Source: Deltaproteobacteria bacterium HGW-Deltaproteobacteria-19
Lineage (GTDB): Bacteria > Desulfobacterota > Syntrophia > Syntrophales > PHBD01
NCBI GenBank assembly: GCA_002841865.1
Contig: PHBD01000011.1
Span: 62,001 to 126,000, forward strand
Direction: 5' to 3'
DNA length: 64,000 bases
This document shows, piece after piece, positions 26,434 through 35,889 of the stretch. The position numbers and the translations under genes are program-made. Below the pieces are notes generated by a model. The model ran no database searches. It was not told the origin of the DNA and saw only the letters and a list, made by a program, of their open reading frames with translations. Position 1 is the first letter of the stretch, and every line of letters begins with the position of its first letter.

Positions 26434-27108
26434 CTATTTCCAAATCCCCCAGAGGATCGCCAGGACCAGGGCCGGGATCAGGTTGCCGATCCGGATTTTC
26501 GTGAGCTCCAGGAGGTTGATCCCGATGGCCACGATGAGGAGTCCCCCCGTCGCGGTGACCGCGTCGAGAACCGCTGGGGCCTGGAGGAAAACGAGCCGTG
26601 ACGCCAGAAGCGTCAGGCTTCCCTGGACGGCGAGGACCGAAAGGGCGGAGAAAAGGACGCCCGGACCCAGTGTGGAGGCCAGGGCGATGGACGCAACGCC
26701 GTCGAGGAGGGACTTGATGTAGAGCGTTCGTGGATCTCCCGCCACGCCGTCCTGGATGGAACCGACGATGACCATGGCCCCCGTCACGTAGAGCAGGGAG
26801 GCGGTGACGAAGCCCTCCACAAACGTTGAGGAGCCGGAGCGGGCCCTGGCCTTCAGCCATTCGCCGAGCCGCTCGATCCACCCTTCGAGATTCACTGCCT
26901 CGCCGATGACGGCGCCGAAGAGCAGGCAGGCGATGTTGGCCATCAGTTCCTTGCCGGAGAGGGCCATCTGAAGGCCGATGAGCAGGGTCGAAAGGCCGAG
27001 ACACTGGAGAAGGAGCGTTTTCATGCGCTCCGGGAGGCGTTTCCCCGCGGCCAGGCCGAGGAGGCTTCCGGCGACGACGGCGCCGGTGTTGACAATGGTT
27101 CCGGTCAA
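26434..27108 (-). CDS. DUF554 family integral membrane protein
   Basis: 224 residues with about seven hydrophobic segments, beginning MTGTIVNTGAVVAGSLLGLA, which matches the conserved start of the DUF554 (YdfK-like) family. Other typical blocks are GFVTASLLYVTGAMVIVGSIQ and the C-terminal GGLLIVAIGINLLELTKIRIGN. The start is TTG at 27108 preceded by GGAGCC. The function is not established; the family is a putative small-molecule transporter or channel of the inner membrane. Its 3' end lies one base from the crotonase remnant, indicating an old deletion there. Confidence 0.85.
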   Translation of the reverse strand: MTGTIVNTGAVVAGSLLGLAAGKRLPERMKTLLLQCLGLSTLLIGLQMALSGKELMANIACLLFGAVIGEAVNLEGWIERLGEWLKARARSGSSTFVEGFVTASLLYVTGAMVIVGSIQDGVAGDPRTLYIKSLLDGVASIALASTLGPGVLFSALSVLAVQGSLTLLASRLVFLQAPAVLDAVTATGGLLIVAIGINLLELTKIRIGNLIPALVLAILWGIWK

Positions 27109-27374
27109 GAGAGGCTCCGGGATGTGATTGCAGCGACAGTTGCTTGCTTGTACCGGAGGCGCGAAAAGGTTGTCAATGAGTTTTATAACTATTCGATTAG
27201 CAAGCCGAAAATGTTGATTTGCATGTCAAGTACCACTTTCCCTGCCGAGCCGATTGTGCTATGCATTCGGTCACTGTCCCGGAGAGAAGCGCCGGCCTGT
27301 GACCCTGACTGCCGGAGACATGAAGCGCTTCTTCCCGGGCCTGAACCTCTCTTGGGAAGGAGGCTGTACGGATC

Positions 27375-29246
27375 ATGGGAAGCTTGATTCTTGACGAACG
27401 CGATCAGAAATTTGTGCTTCATGAACTGCTGGAGGTCGCACGCCTGTGCGAGACGGACCCGTTCCGGGACCTGTCGGCGGATCTGTTCGACATGATTCTC
27501 ACCGAGGCCGGGAAACTGGCGACCGAGGAGATCCTGCCCACTCTGGCCGCAGCGGACCGGGAAGGGTGCACCCTGAAGGACGGCAATGTCGCCGTGCCGG
27601 ATGTCTTCCACCGTCCCTACAAGCTATACTGCGAAGGGGGATGGATGGGCATGAGCCGGTCCGCCGAGCATGGCGGGCAGGGGCTTCCCATCGTGATCAG
27701 CTCGGCGGCGAAGGCGTGGTTCATGCACAACTTTGCCTTTCACGCCTATCCCGGGCTTACCGAGGGGGCGGCGCACCTCGTCGAGACCTTCGGGACGGAG
27801 GAGCAGAAGCGGAAGTACATGGAAAATATGTATTCCGGCACCTGGGGAGGCACCATGGCGCTGACAGAGCCGGGTGCCGGTTCCGACGTCGGCAACCTCA
27901 AGACGAAGGCCGTCCGCCAGCCCGACGGGACCTTCCGGATCTCGGGGACAAAGATCTTCATCTCCGGGGGAGACAGTGACCTGACGGAAAACGTCGTTCA
28001 CCCGGTCCTGGCGCGCATCGAAGGGGATCCTCCGGGGACGGCGGGCATCTCCATCTTTCTCGTTCCGAAGTTCCTGGTGAACGACGATGGGACGCTGGGG
28101 AGGAGGAACGATTACGTTATCGGCAGCATCGAGCACAAGATGGGGCTCAAGGGCTCGGCAACGTGCCTGATGAACTTCGGCGACAACGGGGACTGCTATG
28201 CCGAGCTGCTCGGACAGGAGCGGCAGGGCATGCGCGTCATGTTCCAGATGATGAACGAGGCCCGCATCGGCGTCGGCCTCCAGGGGCTGGCCAGCGGCTC
28301 CATCGCCTATCGTCATGCCCTTCAGTACGCCAAGGACCGGCTCCAGGGTTCGTCGCTCATGAACATGAAGAACCCGGAGGCGCCACGGGTTCCCATTATC
28401 CAGCATCCCGACGTCCGCCGGATGCTTCTGTGGATGAAGGCCCAGGTGGAAGGGATGCGGGCCCTCATGTACTACACGGCCTGGTGCGTCGACAAGGCCC
28501 GCACGACGGCGGAGGAGGGCGAGCGGGAAAAGTGGATCGGTCTCCTGGAGATCCTCACGCCCATCTGCAAGGCCTATTGCTCCGACATGGGGTTCCGGAT
28601 CACCGAGCAGGCCATCCAGGTCTACGGGGGATACGGCTTCTGCCAGGAATACCCCGTGGAGCAGTTCATGCGGGATGAAAAGATCGCCTCCCTCTACGAG
28701 GGGACGAACGGCATCCAGGCGCTGGACCTGGTGGGACGCAAGCTGGGTATGAAAAAGGGCCTCTACTTCATCAGCCTCCTCGGCGAGATCGGGGCCGTCA
28801 CGGCCCGGTACAAGGACCGGCCTCTCCTGAAAGGGCTGGCCGACAGCGTCCAGGCCGCCGCGAACGTACTCGGGGAGATGGCCATGTTCTTCGCCGCCAG
28901 CGGCAAGGCGGGGAAATTCATGATTCCCGTCGCCAACGCCTACCCGTTTCTCATGATGATGGGCAAGGTTGTCCTCGGGTGGCTCCTCCTCTGGGAGGCC
29001 GGCGTGGCGGAGGAGAAACTCGAAGCCCTGTGCAAGGAGAACGGCGTTGCCCCGGAGGACCTTTTCAAGGTGTTTGAGGTCCACGAATTCCTGAAAAACA
29101 ACGGCGACGCGGCGTTCTACCAGGGGAAAATCGCGGCGGCGAAATACTTCATCCGGCACGTCCTGCCGGAAGTGGACGCGGCAGTGCAGTCCATCCGCAG
29201 CGAGGACCTCTCGATGCTGGAGATTGCCGACGAGAGTTTCGGCTGA
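27375..29246 (+). CDS. Acyl-CoA dehydrogenase, long C-terminal form
   Basis: 623 residues, longer than the 380-residue paralogues in this window. The core shows MALTEPGAGSDVGNLKTKA, MNEARIGVGLQGLASGSIAY and VYGGYGFCQEYPVEQFMRDEKIASLYEGTNGIQ, the pattern of the roughly 600-residue dehydrogenases (DmdC/FadE-like) with an extra C-terminal helical domain (about 480-620). It introduces a C2-C3 double bond in an acyl-CoA using FAD. The start follows GGAAGGAGGCTGTACGGATC. It stands alone, with a hairpin terminator about 40 bp downstream. Confidence 0.9.
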   Translation: MGSLILDERDQKFVLHELLEVARLCETDPFRDLSADLFDMILTEAGKLATEEILPTLAAADREGCTLKDGNVAVPDVFHRPYKLYCEGGWMGMSRSAEHGGQGLPIVISSAAKAWFMHNFAFHAYPGLTEGAAHLVETFGTEEQKRKYMENMYSGTWGGTMALTEPGAGSDVGNLKTKAVRQPDGTFRISGTKIFISGGDSDLTENVVHPVLARIEGDPPGTAGISIFLVPKFLVNDDGTLGRRNDYVIGSIEHKMGLKGSATCLMNFGDNGDCYAELLGQERQGMRVMFQMMNEARIGVGLQGLASGSIAYRHALQYAKDRLQGSSLMNMKNPEAPRVPIIQHPDVRRMLLWMKAQVEGMRALMYYTAWCVDKARTTAEEGEREKWIGLLEILTPICKAYCSDMGFRITEQAIQVYGGYGFCQEYPVEQFMRDEKIASLYEGTNGIQALDLVGRKLGMKKGLYFISLLGEIGAVTARYKDRPLLKGLADSVQAAANVLGEMAMFFAASGKAGKFMIPVANAYPFLMMMGKVVLGWLLLWEAGVAEEKLEALCKENGVAPEDLFKVFEVHEFLKNNGDAAFYQGKIAAAKYFIRHVLPEVDAAVQSIRSEDLSMLEIADESFG

Positions 29247-29285
29247 ACGGGAGGCGGTTTCATATAACAAGGAGACGATCCGGTC

Positions 29286-29322
29286 GGGGCGCGGGGGCTG
29301 TTTTTGGAGGCTCCCGCGCCCC
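29286..29322 (+). terminator. GC-rich hairpin after the acyl-CoA dehydrogenase
   Basis: GGGGCGCGGG (29286-29295) pairs perfectly with CCCGCGCCCC (29313-29322) around a 17-base loop that contains TTTTT. It lies between the dehydrogenase stop and the LpxH-like gene. There is no T-run after the stem, so termination is likely but not certain. Confidence 0.5.
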
Positions 29323-29396
29323 CGTGAATGCAAGGCAGAGGGACAGATTCGAAACCGGTCCCCTTGCTCAGGCTCCAATCCTGCTTGGGGGAATCC

Positions 29397-30164
29397 ATGA
29401 GGGCAATCTTTCTCTCCGATGCGCATCTGATCGACCGGCAAGAACCGGGCTACGAGGCTGTGATGCGGTTCCTGGCCGGATTGGAGGGGCCCCGGAAAAA
29501 GAAAGCCCCGGTAGAGGTTTCCGGTGGGGGAGGGCGGTGTGACGCCCTGTTCCTCGCCGGGGATTTCTTTGATTTCTGGTTCGGCCGGGAGGGCCGGATC
29601 TTTCCCGATTTCCTGCCCGTCATCCAGAGGCTCACGGATCTCCGGGACCAGGGCGTCCGCGTGGTCCTCTGCGAGGGCAATCACGATTTCTTCCTGGGGG
29701 ACTATTTCATCGGCGTCCTGGGCATGGAGGTTTATCCCGACTGGGTGGATCTCGATCTGGACGGGAAACGGGTCCTTCTGTCCCATGGTGACCTCATCGA
29801 TCCGTCCAATACCGGGGCAGCCCTTGTCCGGAAAATACTCCGGAGCGGCTTTCTGTACCGGCTCCAGCGGATCCTGCCGGCCCCGCTCGTCTGGCGGGCC
29901 GCTCGCCTCACCTCTCTGACAAGCCGCCGCTTCTCTGCGGAAACAGAGGGTCGTCTCGTAGACGGCATGCGCCGATTCGCCCTGGAAAAGTTCAGGGAGG
30001 GATATGATGCTGTTCTCTGCGGCCACAGCCACCGGCCCGTCATCGAACACTATGAGACGAACGGTTGCACCCGCACATTCATGACCCTCGGCGACTGGAT
30101 CCACCACTGCTCCTTCGGTGTCTTCGAAGACGGCGTATTTTCACTATCTTTTTTCCAACCCTGA
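29397..30164 (+). CDS. lpxH: UDP-2,3-diacylglucosamine hydrolase-like metallophosphoesterase
   Basis: 255 residues with all the calcineurin-like metal-binding motifs: IFLSDAHL at residues 4-11, LAGDFFDFWFG, EGNHDFFLG and CGHSHRP. The FDFWFG and GNHDF forms are typical of LpxH, which hydrolyses UDP-2,3-diacylglucosamine to lipid X in lipid A synthesis at the inner membrane. A GGGGGAATCC site precedes the ATG. A glycine-rich insert (VEVSGGGGR) follows the first motif. It lies upstream of the polyamine genes without an obvious functional link. Another phosphoesterase of the same fold cannot be excluded. Confidence 0.82.
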   Translation: MRAIFLSDAHLIDRQEPGYEAVMRFLAGLEGPRKKKAPVEVSGGGGRCDALFLAGDFFDFWFGREGRIFPDFLPVIQRLTDLRDQGVRVVLCEGNHDFFLGDYFIGVLGMEVYPDWVDLDLDGKRVLLSHGDLIDPSNTGAALVRKILRSGFLYRLQRILPAPLVWRAARLTSLTSRRFSAETEGRLVDGMRRFALEKFREGYDAVLCGHSHRPVIEHYETNGCTRTFMTLGDWIHHCSFGVFEDGVFSLSFFQP

Positions 30165-30323
30165 TTCCGTGTTTCCGGAACCGCGGATGAATTGTTCCAC
30201 CCGGCCGCGCACCCACGAATATCGTGGAAAGGGGATTCCCGAAGGACCGTTACGGCCTATTCTTCCGGGGCTCGACAGCGAGCGGGCCCTATGTTATGGT
30301 CCCTGTCCTTTCAGGAGGTATCT

Positions 30324-31190
30324 ATGAATTTCGGTGGTCTGGAACCTGAATTCAGTACTCTGGAGCAATCCGCATTTGTCGTGATTCCCGTCCCCTATGA
30401 CCTGACGTCGACCTATCAGTCGGGGTCCCGCCGGGGTCCGCTGGCGATCCTGGAGGCCTCCGGCAACATGGAACTCTATGACGAGGAACTGGACCGGGAG
30501 ACATATCGGGCCGGGATCTACACCGCTCCGGCCGTCGAGGCGGATGCATCGGGGCCGGAATCCATGGTCCTCGCCGTGAGGGAACGGGTGAAGGAGGTCC
30601 TCGACCTGGACAAGATCCCCGTCCTTCTGGGGGGGGAGCACAGTATCTCCCTGGGGGCCGTTCAGGCAATCCAGCGGAAATATCCGGGGCTCAGGGTGCT
30701 CCAGTTGGACGCCCATGCCGATCTGAGGGACGCCTACCAGGGCACACCTTACAGCCATGCCTGCATCGCCCGGCGGATCGTCGAAATCTGTCCCCTCGTT
30801 CAGGCGGGCATCCGCAGCATGAGCGCGGCGGAGGCGCAGTACCTGAAAAAGGATGAAGGGGTGGTCCGGTCGTTCAGTGCAGATTTCGTCATGGCGGGAG
30901 ATGAAAACCTGGATCGCATCAGCGAGCTCCTGGAAGGAGATATTTACATTACCGTGGACCTTGACGCCCTCGATCCGGCCTTCATGCCCGCTACGGGAAC
31001 ACCGGAACCCGGCGGCATCGACTGGAAGGCCCTCACGGGACTGCTCCGGCGGGTCTCCCGGCGGGCCCGGATCCGGGGCTTCGACGTTGTGGAGCTTTCC
31101 CCTCTTCCCGGTCTGGTCGCCCCCGATTTCCTGGCGGCAAAGCTCGTCTACCGGATGATGGGGTATGTCTGCCTGCCTGCAGGCCGTTGA
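30324..31190 (+). CDS. speB: Agmatinase / arginase-family ureohydrolase
   Basis: 288 residues. The binuclear manganese site is complete: LLGGEHS, QLDAHADLRD and VDLDALDPAFMP. The enzyme splits agmatine into putrescine and urea. A perfect AGGAGG stands 6 bp before the ATG. It is followed within 125 bp by a pyruvoyl-dependent arginine decarboxylase that makes agmatine. Together they form an arginine-to-putrescine route, which favours agmatinase over arginase or formiminoglutamase. Confidence 0.92.
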   Translation: MNFGGLEPEFSTLEQSAFVVIPVPYDLTSTYQSGSRRGPLAILEASGNMELYDEELDRETYRAGIYTAPAVEADASGPESMVLAVRERVKEVLDLDKIPVLLGGEHSISLGAVQAIQRKYPGLRVLQLDAHADLRDAYQGTPYSHACIARRIVEICPLVQAGIRSMSAAEAQYLKKDEGVVRSFSADFVMAGDENLDRISELLEGDIYITVDLDALDPAFMPATGTPEPGGIDWKALTGLLRRVSRRARIRGFDVVELSPLPGLVAPDFLAAKLVYRMMGYVCLPAGR

Positions 31191-31314
31191 GTTGCCTCAG
31201 GAATCACCGCGCGTGAAGAGCCAGCCGGTTGATTCGACTTGAAAAAAAATAAAAAATAGAGCATGAAGCCTGTCGGCACAGCCGGAACAAATAATGGGCT
31301 GGAGGATAAGGGCG

Positions 31315-31863
31315 ATGGTCGGATATGTCCCGAAGAGGATATTTTTTACGAAGGGGGTAGGCGTCCACCGGGAAGAACTCCACTCGTTCGAGTTGGCCCT
31401 CCGGGATGCTGGCATTGAGAAATGCAACCTGGTTCAGGTTTCCAGCATCATGCCGCCCGGGTGCAAAGTGGTTTCCAAGCCGAACGGGCTCAAGGAACTC
31501 AAGCCCGGGGCCATCACGTTCTGCGTCCTGAGCCGCTGCTGCAGCAACGAGATGCGGCGCCTTCTCGCCGCGTCCGTGGGTTGCGCCGTTCCCGCCGAAA
31601 AGAGCGCCTATGGCTACATCAGCGAGCACCATGCCTTCGGCCAGACGGAGAAGCAGGCCGGGGAATACGCCGAGGACCTGGCGGCGGCCATGCTGGCGTC
31701 GACCCTCGGAATTGACTTCAACGTCGACGAGAGCTGGGACGAGAAGAAGGAGATTTTCAAGATCAGCGGGAAAATCGTCCGGACCCTCAACAGCACCCAG
31801 TCGAGCATCGTCAAGGCAAACAGTTACACCACCGTTCTGGCGGCTGCCGTGTTCCTTTTCTGA
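31315..31863 (+). CDS. pdaD: Pyruvoyl-dependent arginine decarboxylase
   Basis: 182 residues from ATG 31315 (an ATG at 31294 is possible). The proenzyme self-cleaves between two serines in the segment NLVQVSSIMPPG, turning the second into the pyruvoyl cofactor; this motif is fully conserved. Downstream, VPAEKSAYGYISEHHAFGQ carries the catalytic Glu region of the family. Lengths of 150-190 residues are normal. It converts arginine to agmatine and CO2 without PLP. The agmatinase gene just upstream completes putrescine synthesis. Confidence 0.92.
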   Translation: MVGYVPKRIFFTKGVGVHREELHSFELALRDAGIEKCNLVQVSSIMPPGCKVVSKPNGLKELKPGAITFCVLSRCCSNEMRRLLAASVGCAVPAEKSAYGYISEHHAFGQTEKQAGEYAEDLAAAMLASTLGIDFNVDESWDEKKEIFKISGKIVRTLNSTQSSIVKANSYTTVLAAAVFLF

Positions 31864-32002
31864 GGCAGCCGGCGAAACCGTGCGAAGCGGGGCGCCCCCC
31901 CGGGGCGGCCTGTTCGCGGGTCCATCTTTCCAGTCTCGCCCTCAGGGGCATCCTGCAGGGGGGTGAGGCATTGCAAAAGCCGGAATCATACCGGCCAAAG
32001 GC

Positions 32003-34222
32003 ATGCTTCTCGATCCCCAACAAATCTCCTATCCAGCTTTTATTCCACCTGCCCTCGGTATTTTCGTTCTCGTCTTTCTGTCCGCGATCACCCTTTTGAA
32101 GGGGCGGCGCACTCCCGCCAACCGTCTCTTCGCAGTCCTTTGCCTCATGGGGGCTCTCAACAACACGGACATAGCGCTGCTGAGCCTTGTCGCCGACGGG
32201 GACCGGATGATCGCCATCGAGCGATGGATCTATGTTGCCTTCGTGTTCAGCCTGCCCGTGTACATCCAGTTCGTCCACCGGCTTTTGGGAATCACGGGGC
32301 GGCGATGGCTGGAGCGTTTTGCCTGGATCCTTGGTTTCGGTTTCCTGCCGCTGACGCAAACGGACCTGTTCATCCGGGGGCTTCACCAGGGCGTTCACGG
32401 GTTCATCGCCGAGGCGGGATTCGCATTCCACGTTTTTTCCATCCTGGCGGGATGCACGCTGGCCTACTGCATCGCCCTGCTTGCGCGAGGCATGAAAAGG
32501 ACCACCGACAACCGGGAACGGAACCGCCTGAAGTATGTCACGGCCGGCGTGGGACTCAGTTCGCTCCTGATTGCCCTGAACATCCTGCCGGTCATCGGCC
32601 TGAACGTGTTTCCCCTGGGGGGCTTCAGTTTCGTGCCGGCGGCGATCCTGGCCTATGGCATCCTCCGCTACGACCTGCTGGATGCCGGGGCGGTGATCCG
32701 CAAGGGGATCGTGTATTCGACCCTGGTGCTCCTCCTGGTCGTCCTCTATGCTGCCGGCCTTTCTCTTATCCACATGCTGTTCGTCCGGAGCGGTTCCCGA
32801 GACATCGTCGGGACTTCCCTCCTTCTGGCCCTGATGATGGTATTTCTGTTCCAGCCGATTCGGGAGCGGGTGCAGACCTTTCTGGACCGCCTTTTCTTCC
32901 GGGGCAAGTACGACGCGCGCAAGCTGCTCCGGAAGCTGAGCGGCGAACTGGCGAGCCTGCGGCGATCCGACGAGGTTCGGGACCTGCTGCTTTCTTCCAT
33001 AGCGGAGGCCATCCCGGTGGAGCGGCTCTCTCTGCTCGTCCGGAACGCCGGGAGCGGAAATTTCCGGGTGTATGAGAGAAACAGGGACTTTGCCGGGCCT
33101 GATGAGGTCCTGCCGGATCACCCCCTGTTTTCGCTCCTCGAAGCGGCAGGCGAACCGGTCAGCCGTTCCCAGATCAAAGAGAATGCCCTTGGGACACAGA
33201 CGGAACAGCTTCTTGCTGATTTTGTGGCCACCTTTGGAATCGACCTCGCCGTGCCCATGCTGTCCCGGAACCGGCTCATCGGCGTGATCGCGCTGGGGCA
33301 GAAGCGGTCAGGGGTGCTGTTCGTCCATGAAGACCTGGAACTGCTGGGCACCATTGCCAACCAGGCGGCTATCGCGATCGAAAATGCCGCCGGGTATGAG
33401 GAGATCGAGCGGATGAACCGGGATCTGGAGCGGCGGATCGAGGAGCGGACCGCCGACCTCCGCAGGACACTGGAGGAAAAGGAACAGACGCAGCAACAGC
33501 TTATCCGCTCCGAGAGCCTGGCCGCCATCGGCCAGCTGGTGGCGGGAACGGCCCATGAGTTGAACAACCCCCTGGCCAGTGCCTCCAGCCTCGTCGAATC
33601 TTCCCTCGAAGAACTTCAGGAGCGATCGGGCGACGCAGGCGAGACATCTGATGAAGTGCTGGAGGATCTCCGGTTTTCCCTGAAGGAACTCAAACGGGCC
33701 GGCTCGATTGTCCGGAGCCTGCTGGACCTTTCCCGCCAGACCCAGACCTACACGGAACCGGTGGATATTCACGCCGCGGTGGACGACGCCCTCCGGATCC
33801 TGTATAACAGCTACAAGCTCCTGCCGGTGCACATTGAACGACGGTATGCGGCGGACCTGCCGCGGGTGGAGGGCAACTTCGCCAATCTCGGCCAGGTCTT
33901 CGTCAACATCGTCAAAAATGCCCTCGATGCTCTGCCGGGGGAAGGGGGAGCGATCACCATCACCACCGCCACCGAAGGCGGCCGGGAAGGCAACCGCGTG
34001 TCCGTGTCGTTCCGCGACACAGGACAGGGGATTCCCGACGGCCGGCTGGTGGACATCTTCAAGCCCTTCTTCACCACCAAAGAGGTCGGACGGGGAACGG
34101 GTCTCGGGCTTTACATTTCCCATGAGATCATCACGCGGCACGGGGGGGAGATCCTCGTCCGCAGCGAAGAAGGGCGGGGGACGGAGGTGACGGTCCTGCT
34201 GCCGACAAGGAGAAATGCATGA
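32003..34222 (+). CDS. Membrane sensor histidine kinase with N-terminal 7TM region and GAF domain
   Basis: 739 residues. About the first 300 contain seven to eight hydrophobic segments arranged like the His_kinase_N 7TM sensor. A GAF domain lies at about 320-460 and a coiled coil (LERRIEERTADLRRTLEEKE) at about 470-495. The HisKA box is AGTAHELNNPLASA with phospho-acceptor His518. The HATPase has FVNIVKNALDAL (N box), DTGQGIPDG (G1), FKPFFTTK and GTGLGLYIS (G2). It signals from membrane or quinone-level cues to the response regulator, whose ATG overlaps its TGA by 4 bp. Confidence 0.92.
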   Translation: MLLDPQQISYPAFIPPALGIFVLVFLSAITLLKGRRTPANRLFAVLCLMGALNNTDIALLSLVADGDRMIAIERWIYVAFVFSLPVYIQFVHRLLGITGRRWLERFAWILGFGFLPLTQTDLFIRGLHQGVHGFIAEAGFAFHVFSILAGCTLAYCIALLARGMKRTTDNRERNRLKYVTAGVGLSSLLIALNILPVIGLNVFPLGGFSFVPAAILAYGILRYDLLDAGAVIRKGIVYSTLVLLLVVLYAAGLSLIHMLFVRSGSRDIVGTSLLLALMMVFLFQPIRERVQTFLDRLFFRGKYDARKLLRKLSGELASLRRSDEVRDLLLSSIAEAIPVERLSLLVRNAGSGNFRVYERNRDFAGPDEVLPDHPLFSLLEAAGEPVSRSQIKENALGTQTEQLLADFVATFGIDLAVPMLSRNRLIGVIALGQKRSGVLFVHEDLELLGTIANQAAIAIENAAGYEEIERMNRDLERRIEERTADLRRTLEEKEQTQQQLIRSESLAAIGQLVAGTAHELNNPLASASSLVESSLEELQERSGDAGETSDEVLEDLRFSLKELKRAGSIVRSLLDLSRQTQTYTEPVDIHAAVDDALRILYNSYKLLPVHIERRYAADLPRVEGNFANLGQVFVNIVKNALDALPGEGGAITITTATEGGREGNRVSVSFRDTGQGIPDGRLVDIFKPFFTTKEVGRGTGLGLYISHEIITRHGGEILVRSEEGRGTEVTVLLPTRRNA

Positions 34223-35262
34223 ATGGACTGCTCATTGTTGACGACGAGGAAGGGGTGCGCCGGTCTCTGAAAAAGGTCCTGGAGCGGGATGGATACGAGG
34301 TCTCGCTGGCAGAGAGCGGCGGGGAGGCGATCCAGCTGGTCCGGGAGCGGGGCGAGGCCATCGAGACGGTCATCTCCGACTACAAGATGCCGGGAATCGA
34401 CGGACTGGAAACTTTGGTTGCCATCGGGCGGATCAATCCCGAAATCACCCGGATCATGCTGACGGGATATGCCACAATGGAAAGTGCCATCGAGGCCGTG
34501 AACCAAGGGATCGACGGGTTTCTGACGAAGCCGTTCGAGAACAACGAACTCCGGGCAAAGATCCGGGAGTTCAACGTCAAGAAACGGCTCAAGCAATTTG
34601 TCCCCGAGCAGGTTCTCGGAGAGATCCAGAAATGGGGAAAGGGCATCCGGCCCACCAGCCAGACCGTGACGGTCGTGTTCACCGACATCCGGGGATTCAC
34701 CGAGATCGCCGAGGGAATGACCCCGGAGGAAGTCGCCCGTTTTCTCAACCTGTATTATTTTTCCCCGCTGGACGGGATCATTCTGGAACACAACGGGACT
34801 CTGGATAAGCATATCGGGGACGGGATCATGAGCCTCTTCGGTGCCCCCGTGGCCGGTCCCGACGACGCCCTCCGGGCGGTCCGCAGCGCCATCGGCATGC
34901 GGGACGAAATCGCCCGCATCAGCGAGCGGCTTTCGGGCCATCCGAAAGAACTGGCCATCGGCATCGGCATTGCAACAGGGGAGGTGATGGCGGGCATCTT
35001 CGGATCTCACCGGAAAAAGGAGTACACCGTCTTCGGAGCCGCCGTGAACCTGGCCGCCCGGCTGATCGGTGCGGCAAAGGGGAGCCAGATCCTGATCTGC
35101 GAGCGGACCTGGGAGCAGGTCCGGGACGCCGTGGATGCCGTCCGTCTGGATCCCTTCCCCATCCGGGGAATCAAGCGGAATGTGGCGATATATGAGATTC
35201 GTGGGGAGCGGGAGGAGCCAGGAGGAGAAAACCGCTTGACAAAAGAACCCGACGGAGCGTAA
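34219..35262 (+). CDS. Response regulator with class III adenylate/guanylate cyclase output
   Basis: 347 residues. Residues 1-120 are a receiver with acidic pocket VDDEE, phospho-acceptor Asp54 in VISDYKMPG and the LTKPF Lys loop. Residues about 145-330 are a class III nucleotidyl cyclase: VVFTDIRGFTEIAEG with metal Asp156, HIGDGIMSLFGAP (Asp201), IGIATGEVMAGIFGS and YTVFGAAVNLAARL. It should make cAMP (or cGMP) when phosphorylated. The ATGA overlap with the kinase gene shows translational coupling, so the pair is a two-component cyclase switch. Confidence 0.92.
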   Translation: MNGLLIVDDEEGVRRSLKKVLERDGYEVSLAESGGEAIQLVRERGEAIETVISDYKMPGIDGLETLVAIGRINPEITRIMLTGYATMESAIEAVNQGIDGFLTKPFENNELRAKIREFNVKKRLKQFVPEQVLGEIQKWGKGIRPTSQTVTVVFTDIRGFTEIAEGMTPEEVARFLNLYYFSPLDGIILEHNGTLDKHIGDGIMSLFGAPVAGPDDALRAVRSAIGMRDEIARISERLSGHPKELAIGIGIATGEVMAGIFGSHRKKEYTVFGAAVNLAARLIGAAKGSQILICERTWEQVRDAVDAVRLDPFPIRGIKRNVAIYEIRGEREEPGGENRLTKEPDGA

Positions 35263-35291
35263 GAAACGGACTCTTTTTGAAGCGGACATGA

Positions 35292-35368
<77 letters not shown>

Positions 35369-35370
35369 AT

Positions 35371-35413
35371 CAAATCAGGGGCTTAGGCGCATCGCTTAAG
35401 CCCCTTTGATTTG
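35371..35413 (+). terminator. Terminator after the initiator tRNA
   Basis: Inverted repeat CAAATCAGGGGCTTA / TAAGCCCCTTTGATTTG around a GGCGCATCGCT loop, directly after the tRNA. The 8-bp GGGGCTTA/TAAGCCCC core is perfect and the outer arms pair apart from one bulge. The T-rich right arm fits a rho-independent terminator. Confidence 0.75.
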
Positions 35414-35889
35414 CTGTGCTGCCATCCTGCTGCCAGGCATCCCCTTTACCGCCCTTCCCGATCATCAAAAAATGCGGTTCATCCTTCCGGCTGGCCGGCC
35501 GGTCCCCCGGTCAGGGAAACGCCGCCGGATCGTGAATGTCAGCGGCATCAATCCATTCGTTCTCGAAATTCTTTCACCCATGCGTTGACATGCTCACCCT
35601 TTTTTCATACGCTTGCGCTGCCCGCAGGCCGCCGGCAAGCCGCTTTCCCCTGGCGGTGATCGTTTCACCGCGCGGTCTCTGCCCGATGTAAAGCCATGGC
35701 CGACAACGACCAGTGATGTTTCATTTTCCAGCGACGGGTCCGGCCGACTTCTCATTTGAGTTTTCAAAACGAAGAAGTACGATCGCGAAGACGATGCAGC
35801 CCTGCAATGTCTGCCGCGACGATCGCTTCTGTCCATCGGTGTGCTGAAAAGCTCCATTTGCGACAGTCCGAAAAATCAGGGGGAGAATC
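35414..35889. other. 476-bp gap between tRNA and autotransporter, nothing recognised
   Basis: I see no supported gene, integrase fragment or riboswitch here, although tRNA 3' ends are common integration sites. The autotransporter ribosome-binding site (GGGGGAGAATC) lies at its right end; its promoter must be in this gap but I cannot place it. Confidence 0.5.

Noticed and set aside
35369-35889. Integration (att) site at the 3' end of the initiator tRNA
   Set aside because: No second copy of the tRNA end and no integrase nearby; the repeat after the tRNA is a terminator hairpin.
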